From Guillardia theta CCMP2712 (Eukaryota; Cryptophyceae; Pyrenomonadales; Geminigeraceae), in contig NW_005434666.1 of assembly GCF_000315625.1 (NCBI RefSeq), forward strand, positions 968,363 to 1,010,332: DNA of 41,970 bases, in the 5' to 3' direction. The translations under genes were made by a program, and so were the position numbers. The notes beneath the pieces were generated by a model. It had not been told where the DNA came from and searched no databases. It saw only the letters and a list, made by a program, of their open reading frames with translations. This document shows positions 30,395-40,500 of this stretch, in pieces (position 1 is the first letter of the stretch; every line of letters begins with the position of its first letter).

Positions 30395-32151
30395 TGCAGA
30401 TTTGTTTCGAGAAGGAGAGGAGGAGAAACGAGCTAACAGAGGTCGTGAGTATTTGCAGGACGTGGGAGCAGGACAGGCGCGGGGATGTAGCGGAGGGATG
30501 CTGGACAGCTCCTGTAATAGCCAGGGAATGCTCTAGAACCCGTATTTTAAAACACTTTTCAAACTTAAAACTAATTTAAATTCAAGTCCGTACTCCACGC
30601 CGTTTCGTTTGTAGCAAATTGTTTACTTAAGTTTGTTCAGTGGTAAAGAGCTCTTTACTGCCAGGTTGCGTACCCCTCCTATTCAAGCAACTACACCCGT
30701 ACCCTCTTAACTGTCATGGCATTCTTTTTTCCTCATGCACCCGTAACCCTCGTAATCGCCCAAAACCGTGACCCCTTCCACCCCTCTGTTGGCCTCTTGT
30801 GGCGCACGGACCGCATAGTGCCATGACCCGGAGCTCCGAGATCGCTCGCGAACATGCAACCCTTTACTCCCCTTACTCCGGGAGCCATCAACGAACCGTC
30901 GCGATAAATAGCCGTGGACCTGCACCCCCACTTTCGTCCTATCTGATGCACCCCCTGGTATGACTGCAGTGACCTGCCAGTACGTCTGGTACACTTTTGC
31001 AACAACATCAATCTCGGGAGGGGTGGGGTGCAGTTGGGCTATTACAGGCAAAAGGTAGGGTTTTATTAGGGCCATTTCCCAGTGCGGTGGGGGGTGGGGT
31101 TGGAGCATTGTTATGCCGTAAAGTGGAAGGGGTCCCTTTGCCGTGTCACTGCCGAGACGTGATGAAAAGGTCGTCGGTGCTGCCGTGACCCAGAGCGAGT
31201 AATAATAGTAATAAAAGTCCATGGTGGCCGCTGAGTAGTATTTTGGTTAGTAGTAAAGGGACGCAGCTCGTTCTGATAAGTTTAACTTAACTTTGAGTGA
31301 AGAGAACTGCCAGTGAGTTTGACCCGGCCGTGTTTGACCAACAATTTATCTCCTGATTGTCCTCGTACTGATTTTTAACTTAACTCTTCGGCGGAGGCCA
31401 CCGCGACATCGCTGGCACGGCCGCGCGGGGACTTGTCCTGCGCGCCGTTAAGTGAAGGTATCAGTTAAGTTTGGGGGACAGCAGTCGGCCGGATTGGGTT
31501 TGGTTCTCGCTGTCTTTTCTCTTCTCGCCGTTTGGTCTGTGCGACAGTGTCAGGGTCCTCGACTCTCCTGATTGTCCTCGTACTGATTTTAACTTAACTT
31601 TGAGTAAAGCACTGCCGTCAACTTGCCTCCTCGTCTCTCCTGATTGTCCTCGTAATGATTTTTAACTTAACTTTGAGTAAAGGCTCCTTTTCAGTACCGC
31701 CGTGCCTCATTCGCCCTAGCCGGGCCCGGGCCCGGAATCAGCCCCGGCGGGCCCGCCGTGCACTGGTGATCGGACTGACCCGGGCCGGCCCTCCGATCCT
31801 TCGCCGGGACCGACTCCGGCGGCGAGTTTTACTCGGCGAGTAGTCTTCTTTACTCGGCGAGTGGAGTATGGTCAGCCGGCGTTCGCGGCATCCGGAATGC
31901 GACTCCCGCATGCCCGGGAATTTAATGCGTGGAAGCGGAAGGGATGAGGGAAGAGCAGAGGGTGCGAGTGTTTGCTGAGAGAGAAGCAGGAGAGGATCAG
32001 GGAAGGGAAGGGAAGGGAAGGGAAGGGAGAGGAGGGGAGGGGAATATTGGTGTGTACAAGGATACATGGAGGAAGGAGCTATCGCTCATTAGCACCCCTG
32101 GAACGGAAAACACGATACTGTAGTTAAGGGCAGCGCGCTTGCTCGCTGAAA
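30395..32151. other. intergenic region upstream of the seven-RRM gene
   Basis: AT-richer at 30540-30660. A C-run/G-run mix at 30680-31150 resembles 16735-17260 in style. An interspersed repeat family lies at 31281-31682, and a GC-rich island at 31715-31880. A GGGAA-type tandem tract runs at about 31998-32045. No gene is supported. Confidence 0.5.
31281..31682 (+). repeat. short interspersed direct repeats
   Basis: CTCCTGATTGTCCTCGTA followed by [C/A]TGATTTT and TAACTTAACT occurs at 31350, 31565 and 31637. The last two copies also share TTTGAGTAAAG, which appears alone at 31288 as TTTGAGTGAAG. Spacing is irregular (215 and 72 bp). Confidence 0.85.
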
Positions 32152-35037
32152 ATGCCTCAGAGCCATCAGGCTATTGGTTTGCAATGCTTGCTTGTTGCCA
32201 TGAGCGTTCTGATCCATGCGAATGATGGGATGGGTCAACGGGGTATGACAACACCTTTGTCGCTCCCTCCCCGTGGCAAGGCCTCAAGGCCATGCTGGAG
32301 ACCAGCCCTCCGGCTGTCAATGCGGGGAGGGAGAGAGATTGAGGAGCCCAAGAAGGGCAAGAAAACCAAGGAGAGCAAGAAGAAGGTGGAATCAAAGATC
32401 AAAAAGAAAAAGTCGTCGGGATCCGCCAACACAAAGTCACTTCACAAGGAGAGGTCTTCCAAGAATCGTGAAGGAATTGCCAAGAAGTCAAAGGAGACAC
32501 ATGAATCATCTACCAAGAAGTCAAAGGAGAAACATGAAGCATCTACAAAGAAGTCAAAGGAGAAACATGAAGCATCTACCAAGAAGTCAAAGGAGAAACA
32601 TGAAGGAACTGCCAAGAAGTCAAATGAGAAACATGAAGAATCCGCCATGAAGTCAAATGAGAGACATGCTTTGCAACAGGCAATGCTCCATGATTGGGTA
32701 CTCAGACAGCTTGCTCGGTCGCACATGGTGGTCCCCCCGAACACGACGAAGGCTGAGATCAGCAACAACACGTTGAATCGCGCTACATCTGAGTTGAAAG
32801 CTGAGGAAAACAAGACAGAGGCTGAAAACTTCTCCTCCTTGACCTTGTTTGTTGGCAATCTCCCAAAGAACGTGTCGAACAGTGAGTTGAGAGAGTTGTT
32901 CTCCTCCTGCTATCCTCAGAACTCCGTGACGATCAACTTCCGGATCCCCTACAACAAGGAAGGGCTGGGGAAGGGCTTCGCATTCGTCACCATGCCAGAC
33001 CGCGAGACGCGGCTCAAGTTCATGGCAATGGCAGGAACGAAGTTTGCGGGGAGGAAGATATGTGTAAAGGCCTCGAAGAAGCCAGTCCCTTGTGACACAG
33101 TATTTGTTTCCAACTTCCCGGTCGGTTTTGCAGATGCTGAGCTGAAGGAGTACTTTTCAGCCTGTGGCGAAATCGTTGAGATTCGATCGTCAAGCTCGTA
33201 CGCCCAGCACGAAACCAGCTCCCCTTCAGCTGAAGAAGCTGACTGGCACTTTGTCAAGTTCGCTGAAGAGGCAGCTGCAGAAAAAGCCGCCGGCATGCAC
33301 GGAGCTGTGCTACAGGGTCGTCCGATCATCGTTGACTATGCTGAGAGTCTACGAGCACTGCCTGAAGCTGAGGGAGGCAAGAGCAGGGGACAGAGCGACA
33401 AGAAGATGGGGGATGGAGGAGACGCTGAGGGGGAGGAGGAGGACAGGAGGTTCGAAGGCCTGACAGACACATTGAAAATCTCGAATCTCGACTATGGGAT
33501 CAAGGAGGAGGAATTGAAGAAATCGTTCGCTGACTGCGGGGAGATCCGTGGGATCGAGTGGGGGCTGGACATGAGGAGAGGGCTATTTCTTGGTCATGCT
33601 TTTATCATCTTTGCCGACCCTTCCTCCGTATCGACCGCCATGGCCGTTCCGCGGACCTGTCTGGGGAAAGAATTGTTTATGGACCCTGTTGAAAGCAGAG
33701 CATTCCTCTTCTCTGATATGGAGGAAGGCTCCAAGGTCACGAGGGGGACGGTGGGACGGAGCGCCCCGGTAGACTGCAGGACAGTCTTCGTGTACAACCT
33801 TCCTCCAGGCACTGAGGAGGAGGAGATCCGCTCGCTGCTGGAGGGCTGCGGGAACATCCAGGGCGTTCGGATCAACCAGACGGCTATCTCGCGCACCGGA
33901 ATCCCTTCCTCTTTCGCCCATGTCGACTTCGAAACGCACGAGCAGGCGCTGCGGGCGATCGAGCTGAGGGGGCAGGACGTGGGAGGGAGGAGCGTGGGAC
34001 TGACCATGTCGCATGCCCCCAGTATCACCAGGTCACACAAGGACTCGTTCTTCCTCGCTGGTCAGAAGCCCCCGGGCTGCCGGACGATATTCATGGGGAA
34101 CCTGCCGTTCAGCGTCAAGGAAGGAGAGGTCCGAGCGCTGCTGGCTGACTGCGGGCCCATCGAGTCGCTGCGGTGGGGGGAGCAGGAGGGAGCGTTCAAG
34201 GGGTTTGTGCACGTCGTTTTCACGCACTCGGAGGCAACAGACATGGCGGTGAACAAGTCTGGGAGCTTGCTGAAGGGGAGGAGGATCAAGATCGATTACG
34301 GAGTGGAGGAGAGGAGGAGGAGGAGGAAGGAGGAGAAGCCTCCAGTCTGCCGGTCAGTGCACGTGTCGAACCTGCACCATGGGGTGAGCGAGAGGCTGCT
34401 GAGGAAGCAGTTCGAGCAGTGCGGCGACATCGAGAACATAGAGCTCAGCCACGACAGGAGGACGGGTGAGTTCCGAGGGTACGGCTTCATCAGGTTCGAG
34501 GAGGAGGACGCGGAGGAGGCGGCAGAGAAGGCCTTGAAGCTGTCAGGGACAATGCTGCTGGGGAAGGAGATAGTGGTGCGGTACAGCAGCAGGGACTGGC
34601 TGGAGCAGAAGACTGTGTACAAGGACGCGTACTCCATCTCCCTGACAGGCCTCACCAAGGCGATGAGCCGGTCGGCGATCCAAGAGGTGATGAGCTGTTA
34701 TGGAGCGATAGACGACTTTCGGTGGTCCAGCAGCAGGCTGGCAAGGAAGGGGTCCAAGGACTTGCCTCCTCCAGGGTTCAAGGGGAAGGCGTATATCCGC
34801 TACGCTAGGAGGAAGAGCGCAGCTGCGGCGATCGCAGACGGGACGGTGCAGATTGGGATGGAGGAGGTGAAAATAGGGGCAGCGCACGATAGTCAGCGAG
34901 ACTTTGTGAAGAAGCCCAAGATAGGCAAGACTCGGCTGCCGCACTGGCACCCGCAGTCGGTCTACAGCAGGAAGAAACGAAGGAAGAGGATGATGGAGAG
35001 TGTGCAAGGGCGGCCTGGGGAGAGGGCAGGGCAGTAG
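32152..35037 (+). CDS. seven-RRM protein with signal peptide (nucleolin-like layout)
   Basis: A single 961-aa exon. Residues 8-23 (IGLQCLLVAMSVLIHA) form a signal-peptide core. LSMRGG follows at 55-60, then a Lys/Glu/Ser-rich region with six 11-residue repeats (KKSKEKHEAST type, 110-175). Seven RNA-recognition motifs lie at about 231-306, 316-398, 440-514, 543-620, 644-717, 734-812 and 827-910. RNP2 and RNP1 elements are clear in the first (LFVGNL, KGFAFVTM) and sixth (VHVSNL, RGYGFIRF) and degenerate in the last. The C-terminus is basic (KKRRKRMM). Multi-RRM proteins with charged N-termini act in ribosome biogenesis or RNA processing. The signal peptide is unexpected for a nuclear or nucleolar protein and suggests delivery into the plastid or the compartment around it, where a reduced nucleus could need it (inference). 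Confidence 0.9.
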   Translation: MPQSHQAIGLQCLLVAMSVLIHANDGMGQRGMTTPLSLPPRGKASRPCWRPALRLSMRGGREIEEPKKGKKTKESKKKVESKIKKKKSSGSANTKSLHKERSSKNREGIAKKSKETHESSTKKSKEKHEASTKKSKEKHEASTKKSKEKHEGTAKKSNEKHEESAMKSNERHALQQAMLHDWVLRQLARSHMVVPPNTTKAEISNNTLNRATSELKAEENKTEAENFSSLTLFVGNLPKNVSNSELRELFSSCYPQNSVTINFRIPYNKEGLGKGFAFVTMPDRETRLKFMAMAGTKFAGRKICVKASKKPVPCDTVFVSNFPVGFADAELKEYFSACGEIVEIRSSSSYAQHETSSPSAEEADWHFVKFAEEAAAEKAAGMHGAVLQGRPIIVDYAESLRALPEAEGGKSRGQSDKKMGDGGDAEGEEEDRRFEGLTDTLKISNLDYGIKEEELKKSFADCGEIRGIEWGLDMRRGLFLGHAFIIFADPSSVSTAMAVPRTCLGKELFMDPVESRAFLFSDMEEGSKVTRGTVGRSAPVDCRTVFVYNLPPGTEEEEIRSLLEGCGNIQGVRINQTAISRTGIPSSFAHVDFETHEQALRAIELRGQDVGGRSVGLTMSHAPSITRSHKDSFFLAGQKPPGCRTIFMGNLPFSVKEGEVRALLADCGPIESLRWGEQEGAFKGFVHVVFTHSEATDMAVNKSGSLLKGRRIKIDYGVEERRRRRKEEKPPVCRSVHVSNLHHGVSERLLRKQFEQCGDIENIELSHDRRTGEFRGYGFIRFEEEDAEEAAEKALKLSGTMLLGKEIVVRYSSRDWLEQKTVYKDAYSISLTGLTKAMSRSAIQEVMSCYGAIDDFRWSSSRLARKGSKDLPPPGFKGKAYIRYARRKSAAAAIADGTVQIGMEEVKIGAAHDSQRDFVKKPKIGKTRLPHWHPQSVYSRKKRRKRMMESVQGRPGERAGQ
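32479..32676 (+). repeat. 33-bp in-frame tandem repeat (six copies)
   Basis: Units such as AAGAAGTCAAAGGAGAAACA plus TGAAGCATCTACC encode KKSKEKHEAST. The central copies are nearly identical and the outer ones degenerate. The repeat keeps the reading frame and adds a Lys/Glu-rich linker before the RRMs. Confidence 0.9.
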
Positions 35038-35219
35038 GGAACAGAAGAGAGTTGTGGTTGAAGTGTTTTCTTGCACCGTGATGGACCAAAAAAGTAGCTC
35101 TGACTACCTGTGAGGACTTCGCCTCTGCTCTCCTACTCTGTCTCCTCCCGTTTCCTCCCTCTCCGCTCCTCGTTATACCATGGCCTTCCTGTTGATGGTC
35201 GTGGTGTACTGCCAACTCA
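35038..35219. other. short convergent intergenic region
   Basis: 182 bp between the stop of the seven-RRM gene and the inferred stop of the PDZ coiled-coil gene. It must hold both 3' ends; no feature is visible beyond CT-rich stretches. Confidence 0.5.
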
Positions 35220-37451
35220 TCAGTACCTTCGTGCCTGCGAGAGGAGGACAAGGGACATGCGGAGGTGGTGGGGATGGAACTCAGGGGACTCAAGGACCAG
35301 GACATTATAGGACAAAATGAGTCAGGAGGAGGAGGAGATGGCGAAAAGGGAGGGGGGAGAGGAGGAGGAGGGAGAGAGGAGGAGGAGGAGGAGGAGGAGG
35401 AAGAGGGAGAAATCACCATCTCTCCGTTGCTTCTTTCAAGCTCCAGACGCACGGGAGTTCCTTCGATGCCCTGGATGAGCGAGAAGACTGCGTCGAGAGG
35501 GAGCGACTACCAAGATGGTCAGAAAAGAAGTAGAGGAGGGGGAACAGGAGCAGATGATGATGAGGAGGAGGAGGAGGAGAAAGAGGAGGAGGAGGAGGAG
35601 GAGGAGGAAGGCAACCTCAACGTGCTTTCCGTCAACTGTGTGAAGGATGTCGTTCACAGAGACGTGCCCCTGGTCGCTTGCTGCTCCTCCCGTCACAACC
35701 TCGAGGATGTAAATCTTGTCCGCGTGCGTCCGATGATCGTCCTGCGCAAACCTGAACCTCCGACAAGCTCGTTCTCCCTCTTTCCCCCTCTGCCCCTCCC
35801 CGCATTTCGTTTCTTCCTCCTGCTCTTGTTCCCACTCCAGCTGATCCTCCTCCTCTTCCTCCTCCTGCGCCTTGCCCTCTTCATCCTCCTCCCCCTGCTC
35901 CTCCTCCACCTCCCCTTCTTCCTCCTCGTTTTTCCTGCTTCCTCTATCGAGTTCTCACCTCGAACTTGCCCAGCAGGAGACCAACTCCTGCGCGCTTGGG
36001 AGGAGGAGCTGCGAGCTTCGTGCGATTCTTTTCCAGCTCCTCAAGCTTCTTTCTGCTATGACGGTAAAGAGATGCCGAAGGAGGAGGAGGAGGAGGAGGA
36101 GGAGGAGGAGGAGGAGGAGGGGGTAGCAGGTGAGAGTGCAGGTGAGGAAGGGGGAATAGGGACAGAAAGAGGGAAGGGAGGATGTGGAGGAAAACACAAG
36201 AGAAGAGAAATGGAGGAAGGAAGAAGGAAGAAGGAAGAAGGAGGGAGGAGGGAGGTGACCTCAACGCAGCTAGCTCCTCCTCACATCCGCAGCTCTTGTT
36301 CCGGAGGAGCTCTTTCTCAGCTGCTTCCCAGCTTAGCCCAAGAATCAGCTCAGAGAAGCAGCAGACCTTGAAGATCGCGAAGCTCTCTGTCCATCTCCGC
36401 GATCTTTTTCTGGAGTGCTGTAAGAGCGGCGTCGAGCAATGGGAAGCAGGATGGTGGAATAATGAACAGGAGCAGGAGGGAGAGGAAGGGGAGGAGCAGG
36501 AGATGTGGAGGGGACTGAGGAGGAGCAGGATGAAGGAGAAGTAGAGTAGCGAGAGAAGATAACCTTGAGATCTTCGGCTTGTCGGCGAGCGTTGTCCCTC
36601 TCTTGCTCTGCTTTCTTGAGAGCCTCTTCCTGCGTGGATGAAGGTGAACATCAATGAACTCGATGAAAGTGAAGAGATGAGAGCGGGGGAGGGAAGAGGA
36701 ATTAACGACAGCAACGAGAGGGAAAGAGGTGAAGAGCCATGAAGGAGCAAGGGAGCAAGATGAAGGAGGAAGGAAGAAACGCAGAAGGGAGGAGAGGAGA
36801 GGAGGGGAGGGGAGAGGAGACGAGAGGAGAGGAGAGGAGAGGAGAGGAGACGAGAGGAGAGGAGGGGAGAGGAGAGGAGAGGAGAGGAGAGGAGAGGAGA
36901 GGAGAGGAGAGGAGAGGGGAGGAGAGGAGGGCAGGAGAGGAGAGGAGAGGAGAGGAGAGGAGGGGAGAGGAGAGGAGAGGAGAGGAGGAGAAGAGGAGGG
37001 CAGGAGAGGAGCAAGCCGAGGCCTTTCCTCTTTCGTACCAGTGAAAGAAGTTTCGCTCGGAGTTTCTCAAGAGCAGACGAAAGATCCTCGACTGATTTCG
37101 CCAGACTGGGAAGAGTGAGAAGAAAGCAAAGAGAAGCTGACATTCCTTCAACCAGCTCAAGGCATCATCTCCATCGACAACCGATGTAAACATGAATGAT
37201 ATCATCATCATCACCACCACCACCACCACCACCACCACCACCACCACCACTACAACCATCGTCTTACCTATCTTTCTCCAGAAGGACAGCAGAATATTTC
37301 GCGCTGTTTGTCATATTAGCCAGGCAGCGAAACGTTCATCTCAATCAAAGTGATAAAATTTGTACAACTTTTCCTCCTCCTCCTCCTTGTCCTTCTCCTT
37401 GTCCTCCTCCTTGTCCTCCTCCTTGTCCTCCTCCTCCTACAACTACTACAA

Positions 37452-37510
<59 letters not shown>

Positions 37511-40500
37511 ACTACTTGTCCATCGCTATCCTACGACATTCTCACCTCAGCTCGGACAACTCTTTCTTCAATTTCTCCGTCTCCCTCTTCGCGGTATGGG
37601 CTTCTGCCTCAAGCTTGTTCGCCCGATCGTTCGCTGACGAGATCTGCACGACCCCAGCTCAGCCCCAACAGAGCAGCAGCTCGAGAGCCTTGCCTGACGG
37701 TCACAAGAGAGATGAGCAGCTCTTATGTCGTCCCGCTCTTTCTCAGCTCTGCCCGATGTCAGCTGGAGACTTCAGATCTTCTCCTCTCTCACTTTGTGCA
37801 GTTTGCCTCCTCTTCTGCAGCCTTCACCTTCCACCTCCTGGCCTCATCCTCGAACCTCGCGCAGTCCTTCAGCAGCTGTTGCATCTGCGGGAGAGGTTGA
37901 GAAGGAGAGGGAAAGGGAGCGCAAGTAGCGAGAAGAACGCAGGAAGGAGGAGAGGAGGAGAGGGGGAGAGGAGGAGAGGAGGAGAGGGGGAGATCGCTCA
38001 AAGGAGCTAGGAGGGGTATGACAGCACGTGTCGACCTTGGCCTCAGACTCTTTCAGAAGCTTCTCAGCTTCTTCCTTCTGCTCCCTGCGATCACTCCTGT
38101 CAAAGTTTCCCACCTCCCTCTCCCCTCCCCGTCCTCCTCCTCCTCCTCCTCTTCAATCTGACCTTATGACCTCCAAGTTCCGCTCAGCAATTCGCTTCAG
38201 CTCAGCTTCCTGCCTCCAACGTCAGCATCTATTTCTCCGCTCCTCCTCTCCTCCCTGCCTCCCCTCTCCCCGCCTTCCCCTCCTCCTCCCCGAGCTACTC
38301 TCTTCCTGCAGCCTTGGCTCTCACCTTAGCGACTCTCTCCTCAGCTTCTCTTCTCGCCATCATCTCGCTCTGCGTCGCTTTCTCGGCTGCTTTCCTCCTC
38401 TCCTCCACCTCTGCCTTTGACTTCTCCGCAGCATCTGCTCGATCTGTCGCACTTCTCAGCTGCTCCTCGCACTTTCTCAGCTTCTCGTGCTCGTCGTTCA
38501 GCCTGTCGATGGACTGCTGCAGCTTCCTTGCCAGCTCCTGGGCCATCCCCTCCGCCTCTCCCTTTGCCTTTCTCGCCGCTACAAGTTCCAGCTCCATCCT
38601 CCTGAGCGACTTCACCGCCTCCTCCAGCTCATGGCTTTCCTTTTCCAGCTTCCTCTCGAGCTCCCTGGAGATCTTCTGTGCCTTCTCCCTCTGCTCTTTT
38701 GCCTCCTGTAGCTCCTTCAACATCTTTGCCAGCCGCTCCTCAGCTGATCGGAGCAGAGAGCTCTCCTGCATCAGCTTCTCCTGAACCTTCCTCCTCTCTT
38801 CGTACGCACTGTCCCTCTCCTTCTCCACCTCCAGCCGAGCGTACGTTGCTGCTACTGCTGCCTCCTCTGCCAGCAGGCACCGAGCTGCCTCTCTTCCAGT
38901 ATCCTCCTCCGCCATCCTCCTCGCCTTGGCCTCTGCAGAGCACTTTGCCTCTGCCACCTGTCGTGCGTCCTTTTCCCTCCCCAGCTCGTGCTCCAGCTCC
39001 TCCAGCTTTGAACGGAGGTCTGACAGCGCCATCTCGAGCTGCTCGACCTTGGGTCGCAGGTCGGGGTAGGAGGGCGCCGACGCACCGAGTCGCACGGGTC
39101 GCTTTCTCCTTAGCTCCTCTAGTTCCTCCAGCAGCTGGGAATTCTCAGCTCGCAGCTGGACAAGTGTCTGCTGGGCATCCCCCAGCTGCTCCTTGGTGGC
39201 CCGATGGCTCGAAACCTCTGCGAGGATCTGCTTCTCAGCTGACATCCTCTCAGCGTGCTCGTTGTCCCTCTCTTGCTGGAGCTGCTGCTGGAGCAAGACT
39301 GCCTCCTTCAGCTCGACCCGAACGTCTTCCAGCTGCTGCGCAAGCTCTGCATTCTTCCTTTTCAGCCTCTCGAGCTCCAAGAGCAGCTGGGCAACTTTCT
39401 CCTGCTCCACCTGGCGCAGATGTCAGCTCCCTTGAGTCTCCAGCAGACGCCCACCTTGACTTGATTGAGTGCCTCTTGCAAGTTCGACTTCTCCTGCAAA
39501 CGACGCAATGGGGTGAGGGAGAAGTGAAGGAACTTGCGGGTCGAGAGAGGAGAGGGGGAGAGGGTTGAGCATCAAGGAACAGCAGTAGCGGGATCAGAGA
39601 GGTTTAACTAGTGGATGGGAAGAAGATGAGGAGCAAGCCGGAGACAGAAGGGTTGGGAAGGAACGGGTTGATCTCACGATCTGGAGCTGCTTCTTGGCTG
39701 AGGAAGCCTCCACTTCTGCCTGCTGCCGGAGATTTTGCTGAGCACGAAGATCCACCTGGAGCTTCTTCATTTCCTGCAAAGATCCATCAGAGCAAGTCAG
39801 ACGAGAGGAAGAGGATGAAAAAGAAGGCAAGAGGAGGAGAGTCCGAGAACCTCGATCGCTGCCTGTCTAGCTCGCTCAGCTTCTTCCTTCAGCTGCTCTG
39901 CTTCTTTCCTGCTTAAGGATCAAGGAGATTGCATGGAGAGAGAGGAGCGAGACAAGAACAAGAATGACACAAAAGGGGAGAGAAAGAGGAGACAAGAGAG
40001 GGGAGCAGAGCAGAGCAGAGCAGAGCAGAGCAGAGAAGAGAAGAGCAGAGCAGAGCAGAGCAGAGCAGAGCAGAGCAGAGAGGAGAGGAGAGGAGAGGAG
40101 AGGAGAGGAGAGGAGAGGAGAGGAGAGGAGAGGAGAGGAGAGGAGAGGAGAGGAGAGGAGAGGAGAGGAGAGGAGAGGAGAGGAGAGGAGAGGAGAGGAG
40201 AGGAGAGGAGAGGAGACAGGAGACAGGAGACAGGAGAAGAAAACTCACGTTCTTGTTTCCGCAAGTGTCTTGGCATCTTCTGCCTTCTTGACCTTCTCCT
40301 CAGCAGCTCGAATTTCCTTCAATGCAACCTGCAAGGGCATAAGGGAAACAGCAGAAAACCAAGAGGAAAGGATAAGAAAGAAAAGATATGGTACGCAGAG
40401 GGAGGAGAAAATGAAGACAGAATAGAGGACGAGGACGAGGACGAGGAAGAGGAAGAGGACGAGGACGAGGACGAGGAGAAAACAGGACAGTGGTCAAGGT

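Noticed and set aside
30707-31222. 171-aa minus-strand frame
   Set aside because: It overlaps the C-run/G-run spacer and has no domain-like pattern. Treated as chance.
35944-37143. A 399-aa minus-strand frame rich in Leu and Ser
   Set aside because: It strings together three real exons and repeat-filled introns. The GGAGA array gives Leu/Ser/Pro runs.
39913-40276. Membrane-like Leu/Ser frames
   Set aside because: Products of the 5-bp arrays, not transmembrane proteins.
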